Positions 48,376-58,626 of a DNA stretch of 64,000 bases are shown here, in pieces. Under the pieces are notes generated by a model that searched no databases, was not told the DNA's origin, and saw nothing but the letters and a program-made list of their open reading frames with translations. The stretch spans positions 62,001-126,000 of the forward strand of contig JARGOF010000013.1 of NCBI GenBank assembly GCA_029212415.1, written 5' to 3'. Position 1 is the first letter of the stretch; every line of letters begins with the position of its first letter. The DNA is from Rhizobiaceae bacterium. GTDB lineage: Bacteria > Pseudomonadota > Alphaproteobacteria > Rhizobiales > Rhizobiaceae. Position numbers and translations under genes: made by a program.

Positions 48376-49560
48376 CTATTCAAAGACAATGCTCGGCGCG
48401 CCAGCGCCAACAGAGGCGCTTTCGATATCCACACGGTTGATCACCGCTGCCGCAATTTCCTTGTATATTGCGGCATGGGGACCATCCGGCATGGAAATGG
48501 TGACGGGTGTTCCGCCATCCGAATGGCTGCGAATATCCATATGCAGCGGAATCTCTCCGAGAAACGGCACGCCCATGCGGCCGGCTTCATCACGGGCGCC
48601 GCCATGACCGAATATATCGGATCGTTCACCGCATTTGGGACAGATAAAGGTCGACATGTTTTCTATGATGCCGAGAATCGGCACGTCCACCTTGCGGAAC
48701 ATGTTCAAACCTTTGCGCGCATCAATCAGGGCGATATCCTGCGGCGTGGAGACGATGACCGCCCCGGCCAGAGGCACCTGCTGCGCCATGGTCAATTGCG
48801 CATCACCGGTGCCCGGCGGCATATCGACAATCAGTAGATCCAGTTCGCCCCAGGCGACCTCGCGCAGCATCTGGGTCAGCGCCGAAATGACCATCGGGCC
48901 ACGCCAGATCATCGGTGTTTCCTCATCCACCAGAAAGCCCATGGACATGACCTTGAGACCATAGCTCTCCAGCGGCGACAGAACGCGGCCATTGGCCGTT
49001 GGCCGATCCGATATGCCAAGCAAACGCGGCATGGAGGGTCCATAGATATCGGCATCGAGAATGCCGACTTTCTTGCCAAGGCCTTGCAGCGCCAGCGCCA
49101 GGTTCACCGATGTCGTTGATTTTCCCACACCACCTTTGCCCGAAGCGACGGCTACAATGGACCTGATGCCGGGCACGCCGGCCTTCTGATTGGGCTGTTC
49201 AGCTTGCGCTCGGGCGGCCTGTGCCTGCATGGGTGGTGGCACAGATGCCGCCTGGGCAGCGCTCGGCGCCGGTCGAATGGGGGCAGACTGGATGGACGGG
49301 GATCCCGCCGTCCGCTCGGCCGTCAGGACCGCTGTCACCTTGCTGACGCCGTCAATCATCATGACAGCCTTTTCAGCAGCGGCCCGCAAGGGTTCCAGTT
49401 CCTGCGCACGCTCGGCCGGTACGTTGACCGAAAAAATGACCCTGTCTTCGCGAACCAGAATGCCATTGACCAGGCCAAGCGAGACAATGTCGCCTTTCAG
49501 GTCAGGCCCCTTGACCCGCGACAGACGCGCGATGACCATTTCTTCGGTGATAATTGGCAT
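48376..49560 (-). CDS. Mrp/NBP35 family Fe-S carrier ATPase
   Basis: VASGKGGVGKSTTSVNLALALQ; NMSTFICPKCGERSDIFGHGGA; start trimmed. Confidence 0.93.
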   Translation of the reverse strand: MPIITEEMVIARLSRVKGPDLKGDIVSLGLVNGILVREDRVIFSVNVPAERAQELEPLRAAAEKAVMMIDGVSKVTAVLTAERTAGSPSIQSAPIRPAPSAAQAASVPPPMQAQAARAQAEQPNQKAGVPGIRSIVAVASGKGGVGKSTTSVNLALALQGLGKKVGILDADIYGPSMPRLLGISDRPTANGRVLSPLESYGLKVMSMGFLVDEETPMIWRGPMVISALTQMLREVAWGELDLLIVDMPPGTGDAQLTMAQQVPLAGAVIVSTPQDIALIDARKGLNMFRKVDVPILGIIENMSTFICPKCGERSDIFGHGGARDEAGRMGVPFLGEIPLHMDIRSHSDGGTPVTISMPDGPHAAIYKEIAAAVINRVDIESASVGAGAPSIVFE

Positions 49561-49823
49561 GCATTCTCCCTGGTCTGGCGCCCCGAACAGAACCACAGAA
49601 CCGCACCACAAAGCTTGGCAACAGACAATTTTCAGGCTGGCTCAGCCACTCTGATCGAGACCTGGAATGATTCTAATTGACTTTGGACGCACTGGAAATG
49701 CCCCGCTGCCAATTTGTTGTCAACCGCGACCCAATGTCCGCCGTCATTAAGGGTGCGGTTGCCTCCGTGCCATGCCAAGACTGTTTGAACAGGACCGGCA
49801 AGATTGGCAAGACCAGGGATAAA

Positions 49824-50543
49824 TCAAGTCCGGAACAGTTCCGACTGTTCGGCGGCAAGCACAGGCAGGGATATCAGAATCTCGCTCAGATGGGCGCGCA
49901 TCGCTTCTTCTGCCCGTTCGGGCGAACGCGAGGCGATCGCATCGGCGATATCGCGGTGCTGGGCAATGATCGATGTCATCGGCGTTGCCTGCGGCAGGCT
50001 GAGAAAACGCACCCGGTCCATCTGTACCTTGAGTTCTTCGACAACGCGCCAGGCGTGATTGCAGTCGACACTATTGGCAATCGCCTCGTGGAAGGCCTCA
50101 TCGCTGCGCAGGAAGCCGCTGTGATCATCGGCAAGGGCGGCCCGCTCCTGCTCGATCAGATGGGTCTTGATGGCCGCTATGCTTGCATCACTGGCTTCCA
50201 ACGCCGCCTTGCGCACGACGGCAACCTCCACCGCTTCACGGATGAAACGGGCATTTTCCACAGCCTTGCGTGAAATGAGCTGAACAAATGTTCCGCGCTG
50301 CGGCTGTATTTCGACCAGCCCCACATCTGCCAGTTTGAAAAAAGCTTCACGCACGGGTTGCCGCGAGACGCCAAGCTGTTTGGAGATTTCAGTCTCTCTC
50401 AAGGCATTTCCAGGGCGCAGTTGCAATTGCACAATTGCGTCCTTCAATGCCTGATAAACCCGGTTTCCTGCCGTCATCTGGCGCTGTGAAACTGAATCCC
50501 ATGAAAGAGAATTCAATTGTATTGGCGTGTCTGAATTGACCAT
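49824..50543 (-). CDS. GntR-family regulator (FadR/FCD type)
   Basis: LRETEISKQLGVSRQPVREAFFKLADVGLVEIQPQRGTFV. Confidence 0.92.
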   Translation of the reverse strand: MVNSDTPIQLNSLSWDSVSQRQMTAGNRVYQALKDAIVQLQLRPGNALRETEISKQLGVSRQPVREAFFKLADVGLVEIQPQRGTFVQLISRKAVENARFIREAVEVAVVRKAALEASDASIAAIKTHLIEQERAALADDHSGFLRSDEAFHEAIANSVDCNHAWRVVEELKVQMDRVRFLSLPQATPMTSIIAQHRDIADAIASRSPERAEEAMRAHLSEILISLPVLAAEQSELFRT

Positions 50544-50549
50544 TGTATA

Positions 50550-50561
50550 TTAGTATACTAA
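50550..50561. promoter_or_regulatory. Candidate GntR operator
   Basis: Perfect palindrome TTAGTATACTAA 7 bp from the GntR start, in the divergent intergenic region. Confidence 0.5.
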
Positions 50562-50627
50562 CCTCCGGTGACTCAGATTCATATCTGACTTGTTATACGT
50601 GATGTCAACATTTGGGAGGAAATAATC

Positions 50628-51602
50628 ATGAATGCGTTGAAGTTTTTTTCAGCGGTCAGCGTTCTGACCGTGGCTCTATGCGGCACAGCAATGGCCGCCG
50701 ACTACACTTTGAGTGTCAATACGGCGCTCACTCAGGACGATCCACTTTTCAAAGGCCTTGAAGCCTTCCGCGACAATGTCAGCGAACGCACGGACGGCAC
50801 GGTCGAAATCAAGATTTTTCCCAGTTCACAACTCGGCAAGGACGAAGATGTGCTGGAACAGGCCCGTGCGGGCGCACCGGTAGCGGTCGTGGTTGACGGC
50901 GGCCGTCTGGCGGTTTTTCAGAAGGAATTCGGCGTCCTTGGCGCACCCTTTCTTGCAAGTGGCTATGACGGCATCCGCAAGGTCGTTACTTCCGATCTGT
51001 TCGAAGAGTGGGTCGCAGGCCTGCATGACAGTTCCGGACTTCAGGTTCTTTCCTTCAACTGGTGGCAAGGTGAACGCCATCTGCTGACCAAAAAGCCGAT
51101 CACCGGCACAGCCGACCTTGCCGGCGTTCGCATGCGCACGCCTGGTGCACCAGTGTGGATGGAAACCATTCGGGCCATGGGCGCAACACCCACGCCGATG
51201 GGCTGGACCGAAGTCTACTCAGCCCTTCAACAGGGCGTCATTGACGCGGCAGAAGCACAGCATCCGGCGACGCGCGGCTCCAAACTGGATGAAGTGGTCA
51301 CCCACATCACCAAGACCGGGCATATCAACCTGATCACCGGTCTGGTCGGCAGTGCTGCATGGTTTGACAGCCTTCCTGCGGAAACCCAGGTCATCATTCG
51401 CGAAGAAGCCCTGAAAGCCGGTGATATCGCCTCCTACGGAACGCAGGATGCGCTGGCCGGCATCGAAAAGGAACTGACCGAGAAGGGTGTCATCATCACG
51501 GAAATTGACACCGCACCCTTCAAGGAAGCAACAGCACCGGTCTACGATTTGCTCGGTTATGGCGATCTGCGCGACACATTGCGCGCAATCGCAGCACAAT
51601 AG
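50628..51602 (+). CDS. TRAP transporter substrate-binding protein DctP
   Basis: Signal peptide; DctP fold, GWTEVYSALQQGVIDAAE motif. Confidence 0.93.
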   Translation: MNALKFFSAVSVLTVALCGTAMAADYTLSVNTALTQDDPLFKGLEAFRDNVSERTDGTVEIKIFPSSQLGKDEDVLEQARAGAPVAVVVDGGRLAVFQKEFGVLGAPFLASGYDGIRKVVTSDLFEEWVAGLHDSSGLQVLSFNWWQGERHLLTKKPITGTADLAGVRMRTPGAPVWMETIRAMGATPTPMGWTEVYSALQQGVIDAAEAQHPATRGSKLDEVVTHITKTGHINLITGLVGSAAWFDSLPAETQVIIREEALKAGDIASYGTQDALAGIEKELTEKGVIITEIDTAPFKEATAPVYDLLGYGDLRDTLRAIAAQ

Positions 51603-51614
51603 GTCTACAATTGC

Positions 51615-51648
51615 CGCGGGTCTGCTGAAATGGGCAGGCCCGCGTTTT
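51615..51648 (+). terminator. Intercistronic hairpin after dctP with short T tract
   Basis: CGCGGGTCTGC ... GCAGGCCCGCG then TTTT; one G-U. Confidence 0.6.
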
Positions 51649-51675
51649 CCTTGTGCTTGCGGAAAAGTGTCTCCC

Positions 51676-52191
51676 ATGAACAACGTACTCAAACGTTTCG
51701 AGCTGGTTTGCGGCGTCATCCTGCTGGGGCTGATCGTCTTTCTGGTGTTTATCGCCGCAATCATGCGGACATTCGGCCACCCGCTGATCTGGTCGGTGGA
51801 TCTCGCACAGTTGCTCTTCATCTGGCTTTGTTTCGTCGGGGCGTCCAGAGCCCTGCGCGCCCGGGCGCATCTGGGCATGGATATCGCCATCCGCCACCTG
51901 AGACATCGCAGCCGCCTGATCATCGAATTGCTGCTTGCCGCATTGTTCATTGCCTTTCTGGCCATCCTGACAGTGGAAGGCGTCAATCTGACCTTGCTGA
52001 ACCGGGAGCGCCTGTTCGGTGACAGCGGCCTGTCCTACGCCTATGTCACCATCGCCGTTCCCTTTGGCTCTCTCCTGCTGGTCGCATCCATTCTCTCCAA
52101 TGCCATGGAAGCCTGGAAGCAGCGAAATGTGCCTGCGGCAGATCTTGTCTTTTCCCAGTCAGAGAAATCATCCGAACAGGCGCTGCTATGA
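51676..52191 (+). CDS. TRAP transporter small permease DctQ
   Basis: FVFIAAIMRTFGHPLIWSVDLAQLLFIWLCFVGASRALRARAHLGMDI. Confidence 0.9.
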   Translation: MNNVLKRFELVCGVILLGLIVFLVFIAAIMRTFGHPLIWSVDLAQLLFIWLCFVGASRALRARAHLGMDIAIRHLRHRSRLIIELLLAALFIAFLAILTVEGVNLTLLNRERLFGDSGLSYAYVTIAVPFGSLLLVASILSNAMEAWKQRNVPAADLVFSQSEKSSEQALL

Positions 52192-53465
52192 TCTATCTGG
52201 GCATCGTCTTTCTCCTGCTGCTTGTTCTGGGCGCCCCGGTGGCCTTTGCCATCGGCATTTCCGGCTTTCTGTTTTTTCTGATGTCCGATGTGATGCCGAC
52301 ATCCATCGGTGTCCAGAAGATCGCCAGCGTCTCGCAGAGCTTTCCGCTGCTTGCGGTACCGTTCTTCGTCTTCGCCGGACACCTGATGAATGAAAGCGGG
52401 ATCACCGAGCGGCTGTTCCGATTTTCCAAAGTGGCTGTTTCCTGGATGTCAGGCGGACTGGCGCAAGTATCGATCATTCTTTCAACCCTGATGGGCGGCG
52501 TGTCCGGATCAGCTGTCGCCGATGCGGCGATGGAGGCACGTATTCTGGGGCCAACGATGAACGAGAATGGCTATTCACGCGGTTATTCGGCAGCGGTGAT
52601 TGCGCTGAGTTCACTGATCACGGCGACCATCCCGCCCAGCCTCGGTCTCATTCTCTATGGCTATGTGGGCAATGTTTCCATCGGACGGCTGTTTCTGGCG
52701 GGCATCGTGCCGGGCCTGCTGATGATGATCTTTTTGATGTGCGCCGCCTATCTGGTGGCTAAGAAGCGCAATTATGTTGACCGGGACGCCAAAAGGCCCG
52801 ACATGCGCACGTTTTTTCACGCCCTTTACGAAGCCAAATGGGCACTGGCCTTTCCGGTTCTTCTGGTCGTGGCGATCCGCGGCGGCGTCTTTACCCCCTC
52901 GGAGGTCGGCTCCTTTGCCGTTGTCTATGCGCTGGTGATCGGTTTTGTGGTGCATGGTGACCTGACGCTCGACAAGGTCTGGCGCGCGGCCACACACGCT
53001 GTCCAGGATATCGGCATGATCATGCTGATCATCCTGTTTTCGGGAATGATCGGTTTTGCCATCATATTCGAACAGGTTCCGCAATCCATTGCCGCCGCGC
53101 TGCTTGCCGGCATGTCGTCTCCGGTCGCCATTGTCGCGACCATATTGCTGATGCTTTTCATAGCGGGCCTGTTTGTCGAAAGCACGGTTCTGGTGTTGCT
53201 GCTGACACCCATCTTCGTGCCCATCGTCAAACAGGTCGGCTTTGACCCGGTTCACTTCGGCATATTGATGATGACCATCGTCACCCTTGGATCGATGACC
53301 CCGCCGGTCGGGGTTGCGATGTATACCGTATGCAGTCTGATCAACTGCCGCATAGAGGATTATGTGCGCGAGTCAGCGCCTTTCCTGGTGGCCATCATCG
53401 CCCTGGTTCTGCTGCTGCTTTTCGTGCCTCAACTGGTTCTGTTCCTGCCCAACCTGGTGTTTTGA
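52188..53465 (+). CDS. TRAP transporter large permease DctM
   Basis: 425 aa; VSGSAVADAAMEARILGPTMNENGYSRGYSAAVIALSSLITATIPPSL. Confidence 0.94.
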   Translation: MIYLGIVFLLLLVLGAPVAFAIGISGFLFFLMSDVMPTSIGVQKIASVSQSFPLLAVPFFVFAGHLMNESGITERLFRFSKVAVSWMSGGLAQVSIILSTLMGGVSGSAVADAAMEARILGPTMNENGYSRGYSAAVIALSSLITATIPPSLGLILYGYVGNVSIGRLFLAGIVPGLLMMIFLMCAAYLVAKKRNYVDRDAKRPDMRTFFHALYEAKWALAFPVLLVVAIRGGVFTPSEVGSFAVVYALVIGFVVHGDLTLDKVWRAATHAVQDIGMIMLIILFSGMIGFAIIFEQVPQSIAAALLAGMSSPVAIVATILLMLFIAGLFVESTVLVLLLTPIFVPIVKQVGFDPVHFGILMMTIVTLGSMTPPVGVAMYTVCSLINCRIEDYVRESAPFLVAIIALVLLLLFVPQLVLFLPNLVF

Positions 53466-53544
53466 ATGGGGTATTCTTGATGATCCGTATGCTGCTGAAA
53501 ATCCGTGATGCAACACGGCCGGATGGCCTTCGCAGGAGGAATGC

Positions 53545-54780
53545 ATGAGATCCACCTGGCGTTGGTTCGGACCGCAGGACCGGGTTTTGACGGATGACAT
53601 CCTGCAGGCGGGTGCACAGGGTGTTGTCACGGCCCTGCACCATGTCCCCTATGGTGACATCTGGTCGTCGCAGGAGATTGCGCAGCGTCAAAAAGAGGTT
53701 GCGACGTTGCAAGACGGCTCTGACAGCGGGCTTTCATGGGAGGTGGTGGAAAGTCTGCCCGTCTCCGAAGACATCAAGCAGCAAACCGGAAACTGGCGGG
53801 CCCATATGGAGGCCTACAAGATCAGCCTGCAGAATATCGCCAAAGCCGGCATCCAGGTCATTTGCTACAATTTCATGCCGATCCTCGACTGGACACGCAC
53901 GGATCTCAAATGGCGCTTGCCCAATGGGGTGACCTGCATGCGCTTCGACCTCATCGACTTTGCCCTCTATGACATTCATCTGCTCAATCGCCCCGGTGCA
54001 GCAGAGGCGTTCCCAGCGGAAATTGTTGCCGCAGCGGCTGAACGGCTGGCGCAGATGAGTGCCGCGAGCAAGGCCGTCCTGTGCGGCAATGTGGTCTGCG
54101 GCCTGCCAGGTGAAACCACGGCGCTTGGCCTCGACGACGTGCGCGGCCTGCTGCGCCAATATCATGGCATCAATGCCGATCGCCTGCGCCAGCATCTGAT
54201 CGATTTTCTGACAGAGGTGGTGCCGGTCTGCGAGGCGCTGGGCCTGCGGCTTTGCTGCCATCCGGACGATCCGCCCTTTCCGCTGCTCGGGCTGCCGCGT
54301 GTCATGTCGACAGAGGCGGATTACCGGCTGATCATGCAACAGATCGACAGTCCGTCAAACGGCATCACACTTTGCTCCGGTTCCCTGGGCGCGCGCAGCG
54401 ACAATGATCTTCCAGGCATGATGACACGGCTCGGCGCGCGGGTTCACTTTCTGCACCTGCGCAATGTGCGCAGTGAAAGCCCCCAGCCTCACGATGCTCC
54501 GGCAAGGCTGCATTCCTTCCACGAAAGCGAACATATGGACGGCAATACGGACATGGTTGCCCTGCTGGACGCCGTTCGCAAGGAAGAATTGCGCCGGCGC
54601 AGCGCCGGGCGATCCGACTGGCAAATTCCCATGCGCGCCGATCATGGACAGGACATGTTTGAAGACAGTCTGCTGGACGCCCAGCCCGGCTACCCGAAAA
54701 TCGGCCGGATGAAGGGTCTTGCCGAACTCAAGGCCGCCATGCGCGCCCTCGAACATCAGGCCGAAAGAGCAGGACAATGA
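53545..54780 (+). CDS. uxuA: Mannonate dehydratase
   Basis: WRWFGPQDRVLTDDILQAGAQGVVTALHHVPYGDIWS; CYNFMPILDWTRTDL; RADHGQDM. Confidence 0.93.
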   Translation: MRSTWRWFGPQDRVLTDDILQAGAQGVVTALHHVPYGDIWSSQEIAQRQKEVATLQDGSDSGLSWEVVESLPVSEDIKQQTGNWRAHMEAYKISLQNIAKAGIQVICYNFMPILDWTRTDLKWRLPNGVTCMRFDLIDFALYDIHLLNRPGAAEAFPAEIVAAAAERLAQMSAASKAVLCGNVVCGLPGETTALGLDDVRGLLRQYHGINADRLRQHLIDFLTEVVPVCEALGLRLCCHPDDPPFPLLGLPRVMSTEADYRLIMQQIDSPSNGITLCSGSLGARSDNDLPGMMTRLGARVHFLHLRNVRSESPQPHDAPARLHSFHESEHMDGNTDMVALLDAVRKEELRRRSAGRSDWQIPMRADHGQDMFEDSLLDAQPGYPKIGRMKGLAELKAAMRALEHQAERAGQ

Positions 54781-56192
54781 AGCAGCAAATCCATCTGCAC
54801 CCGGACCGTCTGCTGCCGCCGGGCGGCGCGCCGCTGGATGTCGCAAGAGCACTTTACAACGGTGTGTGCGACCTGCCGATCATCAGTCCTCATGGCCATA
54901 CCGACCCATCGTGGTTTGCGCGAAACAAAGCCTTTTCAAAGCCGGCGCAATTGCTGATCACTCCGGATCATTATCTGCTGCGCCTGCTGCGCTCGCAGGG
55001 ACGATCCTTTGACGCGCTGGGTGTGCCGGCCCATGATGACCGGCATGGCACAGTGGATGACCGCGCAATCTGGCGGCTTTTCTGCAAGGATTACGCGCTG
55101 TTTTCAGGCACACCATCCCATCTGTGGCTGATGCATTCGCTGCACCAGTTCTTCGGCATTGACGCGCCCCTGTCGGAGGCGACCGCAGACGCGACCTATG
55201 ACCGTATCGCCGAAGCGCTGGCCACGCCGCAGATGCGACCTCTGGCCATTCTCGATCGCGCCAATGTCGAAGCCATTGCCACCACGGAATACGCCACTGA
55301 CCCGTTGCTGCATCACCAGGTGCTGCAGGAAAAGGGCCTTACATCGCGCATTCGCACGACCTACAGGCCAGACGACGTCACCGATCCGGAAAACCCTTCA
55401 TTCACCAGCAATATGGCGCGGTTTGGCGCATTGACCGGTGAGGATGTCCAGACCTGGAAGGGCATGATCAATGCCCATGCGGCACGACGGGCCGAATTCC
55501 GGGCCTTCGGCGCCACGGCCACCGATCACGGCGTGCCCTCGGCCAAGACCTTCGACCTATCGATGCCGCAAAAGCAGGCGCTGCTGGACAAGGCCCTGAA
55601 ACAGACAATGTCGCCGCAGGAGGCCGAGGCCTTTCGCGGCCAGATGCTGACCGAAATGGCAGCGCTCTGCGTCGAGGACGGCATGGTGATGCAGATCCAT
55701 GCCGGTTCGTTCCGCAACCATGATGCGGCGCTTTTTGCATCGCGGGGACCGAACCTTGGCGCCGACATGCCGATGCGCACGGATTTTGTTCAGGGCTTGT
55801 ATCCGCTGCTCAATCGCTTCGGCAACGAACCGGGTTTCCGGCTGCTCCTCTTTACACTGGATGAAAGCACCTATGCGCGCGAGCTTGCGCCGCTTGCCGG
55901 ATATTGGCCAGCGCTGCGCATTGGCCCGCCCTGGTGGTTCCATGACAGTCCGCAGGGCATGCGTCGCTATTTCGACGCCGTTGTCGAAACCGCCGGTTTT
56001 GCCAATCTTGCCGGTTTCAATGATGACACTAGGGCGCTGCTTTCCATATCCTCCAGGCATGATGTCTGGCGACGGGAAGTCTCGCGGTTTCTGGCAGGCC
56101 TGGTCTGCGAGCGGCAAATGTCGGAAGAAAGCGCCGCCGATATCGCAATCCATCTTTGTTACACGGCGGCCAAACGGGCCTATAATCTTTAA
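54777..56192 (+). CDS. uxaC: Glucuronate isomerase
   Basis: 471 aa; LPIISPHGHTDPSWFARN; MQIHAGSFRNHD; ATG/TGA overlap with uxuA. Confidence 0.94.
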   Translation: MKQQIHLHPDRLLPPGGAPLDVARALYNGVCDLPIISPHGHTDPSWFARNKAFSKPAQLLITPDHYLLRLLRSQGRSFDALGVPAHDDRHGTVDDRAIWRLFCKDYALFSGTPSHLWLMHSLHQFFGIDAPLSEATADATYDRIAEALATPQMRPLAILDRANVEAIATTEYATDPLLHHQVLQEKGLTSRIRTTYRPDDVTDPENPSFTSNMARFGALTGEDVQTWKGMINAHAARRAEFRAFGATATDHGVPSAKTFDLSMPQKQALLDKALKQTMSPQEAEAFRGQMLTEMAALCVEDGMVMQIHAGSFRNHDAALFASRGPNLGADMPMRTDFVQGLYPLLNRFGNEPGFRLLLFTLDESTYARELAPLAGYWPALRIGPPWWFHDSPQGMRRYFDAVVETAGFANLAGFNDDTRALLSISSRHDVWRREVSRFLAGLVCERQMSEESAADIAIHLCYTAAKRAYNL

Positions 56193-56301
56193 ACCCGCAT
56201 TGCCGGCCGGCCTGTTGCCTTCAAGAGCTGCGGCATTGACCCGGCCTGCCGCTGGCGGCACACTTGCATCAGAAGATCAGTGACACCCAACCGATGGAGA
56301 C

Positions 56302-57882
56302 ATGGCCATGATCGCCAGATGCGTTGTTTTGCTGGGCGTTGCCGCAGGCGTCCTGCTTTCGGGCAACATGAGTCAGGCTGCAGAGATCACGCCACAGAGC
56401 GTCACGGCGGCGCTGCCGCGCCTTGAGGGCCTGATCACGGACGCCATGGCGCGCACCGGCGTGCCGGGGGTGGCCGTTGCTGTCGTTGTGGGAACCGAGG
56501 TGGTCTATCTGAAGGGCTTTGGCCTGCGCAAGGCGGGTGAGGACGCGCCTGTTGATCCAGACACTGTTTTCCAGATTGCCTCCATGTCAAAGCCGTTTAC
56601 CTCAACGGCCATTGCCAGCGTGGTCGGCACACCACTTACGGGTGGCGGCACATTTGACTGGGACAGCCGGATCGCCGATCTTGATTCCGGCTTTCGGCTT
56701 GCTGATCCCTGGGTGACAAGCCAGCTAACGATCCGTGATCTGCTGTCGCATCGCAGCGGCATGCCCGACCATGCCGGCGACCTGCTGGAGGATCTGGGCT
56801 ACAGCCGCGAGGAGATTCTGTACAGGCTGCGGTTTCTCCCGCCATCAAGCAGCTTGCGGTCACACTATGCCTATACCAATTTCCTGTTGACCGAGGCCGG
56901 CGTGGCCACGGCCAATGCGCTGGATACGACCTGGCGCGATCTGATCAGGACACGGATTTTCGAGCCACTGGGCATGAGCCGGACCAGCGCCCGTTTTGGC
57001 GATTTTATGGCCGAGCCAAACCGCGCCGCGCTGCATATGATGAACGAGGGCATGGCGACTGCCAGATATCAGCGCAACCCGCAGGCACAGGCCCCGGCCG
57101 GTGGCGTCACATCAAGCGCCCGCGATCTGGCAAAATGGCTGCAATTGCAACTCAATCAGGGCCGTTTCGAAGGCAGGCAAATCGTCGATGCCGCGGCGCT
57201 GGCTGAAACACGCCGGCCGCAGATCATCAGCGGCACCAGCCATGACAGCGGTCGGGCGAGTTTTTACGGCCTGGGATGGAACATCAGCTATGAGCCGCAT
57301 GGCCAGACATCACTCTCGCACTCGGGCGCATTTTTCGTCGGAGGGCGCACCATTGTCTCGATGTTGCCCGACAGCAATGTCGGCATTGTCGTTCTGGCAA
57401 ATGCTTTCCCCACCGGGCTGCCGGAAGCCATCAGCCGCAGCTTCTTGGACATTCTCATTGAAGGTGCGCCGTCGCGTGACTGGCTACCGCTGTTCGAAGG
57501 CCTGTTCGAAGCAATGGCGCAGGTTGAAAACGACGTTGATTTTTCCAACGCGCCGCCAGATCCTACAGCCGGCCTGCCCGCATCAGCCTATGTCGGCCTG
57601 TATGAAAATGCCTATTTCGGCCCTTTGGAAATTGCCCGGAAGGCAGGCGGATTGACGCTGAAATTCGGCAAGGGGCTGGATCCCTTTGCCCTCACCCACT
57701 TTGACCGTGATGTTTTTCATTTCGAGTTTGACGGCCGCGGCGATGATTCCGGCGTAATGGTCGGCGTATCATTCAAAAGCGATGATGGATCACGCGCCAG
57801 CGCCGTGACGCTGGATTTCTTCGACGAAAACGACAATGGCACATGGTCAAGGCAGACAGGGGCTGAAGGGAACGGTGGTTAA
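56302..57882 (+). CDS. Serine hydrolase (beta-lactamase/class C family)
   Basis: SMSKPFTSTAIA (SxxK), YAYTNF (YxN), LSHRSGMPDHAGD. Confidence 0.9.
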   Translation: MAMIARCVVLLGVAAGVLLSGNMSQAAEITPQSVTAALPRLEGLITDAMARTGVPGVAVAVVVGTEVVYLKGFGLRKAGEDAPVDPDTVFQIASMSKPFTSTAIASVVGTPLTGGGTFDWDSRIADLDSGFRLADPWVTSQLTIRDLLSHRSGMPDHAGDLLEDLGYSREEILYRLRFLPPSSSLRSHYAYTNFLLTEAGVATANALDTTWRDLIRTRIFEPLGMSRTSARFGDFMAEPNRAALHMMNEGMATARYQRNPQAQAPAGGVTSSARDLAKWLQLQLNQGRFEGRQIVDAAALAETRRPQIISGTSHDSGRASFYGLGWNISYEPHGQTSLSHSGAFFVGGRTIVSMLPDSNVGIVVLANAFPTGLPEAISRSFLDILIEGAPSRDWLPLFEGLFEAMAQVENDVDFSNAPPDPTAGLPASAYVGLYENAYFGPLEIARKAGGLTLKFGKGLDPFALTHFDRDVFHFEFDGRGDDSGVMVGVSFKSDDGSRASAVTLDFFDENDNGTWSRQTGAEGNGG

Positions 57883-57905
57883 GCTCCCCACAGCCAAACC
57901 CCGGT

Positions 57906-58310
57906 TTACTTGGACGCGTGTACTGTGCATTTGCCGCCATAGGCATGTGTCCACTTTTTGGTTCCTGACTGACACCCCCGCACAGCCAATGCCTCGGCTT
58001 CCGCGGTCGACCGTCTGTTGAGCGCAACACTGCAAATGACCCCATTGCTGCCATTCAATGCCCGCAGGGGCGTGGAGGCGTAAGCGGAATGTCCCTTGGC
58101 TGCAATATATCGGTCCACTGCTTTGCCACAGGCGTGAAGTCCGAAGGGCAAGCGACGCCTCACCTTGCCCTTCTTTCCTGCCAATGACGTGGAGCTTGCC
58201 TGTTTTTTCTTGGCGCTCGCGGCATGGGCGATGCCATCGGCCTGTTGCGCAGTGTAGGACATGGCAAAAGCCAGGCCGCACAAGATAAAAAGTCTGAAAA
58301 TTATTCTCAA
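57906..58310 (-). CDS. Small secreted DUF4189-like Cys-containing protein, copy 1
   Basis: Signal-like N-terminus from TTG start behind AGGGGA; 134 aa, paralogous to 58627..59031. Confidence 0.65.
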   Translation of the reverse strand: MRIIFRLFILCGLAFAMSYTAQQADGIAHAASAKKKQASSTSLAGKKGKVRRRLPFGLHACGKAVDRYIAAKGHSAYASTPLRALNGSNGVICSVALNRRSTAEAEALAVRGCQSGTKKWTHAYGGKCTVHASK

Positions 58311-58626
58311 GATATTCCCCTTCCAATGCTTGAAAAGCAGGATAAAGACACAGTCTCCTGCTTGCAATCCCATCAATCTCGCTACTGGAAGCTGCAGAAA
58401 AAAAGCGATTTCAAAGAATAGCGACCGAGGTGCGCGCGCTTATGCCAGAGCCTGTCGAGAGCATTGAACGGTATCTTTGACTGGAAAGACAATGATAAAC
58501 GGCAGGAATGGCGGGACATATCCCGCCATCCAGTTTGTATTGGTGATTTTCGGCTGAAATTGTTTCTTCGGTACCCAGGCTTGTCGCCTGGTTTAGCCGG
58601 AAAGCTTACAGCAACTGGGCCTCAGA

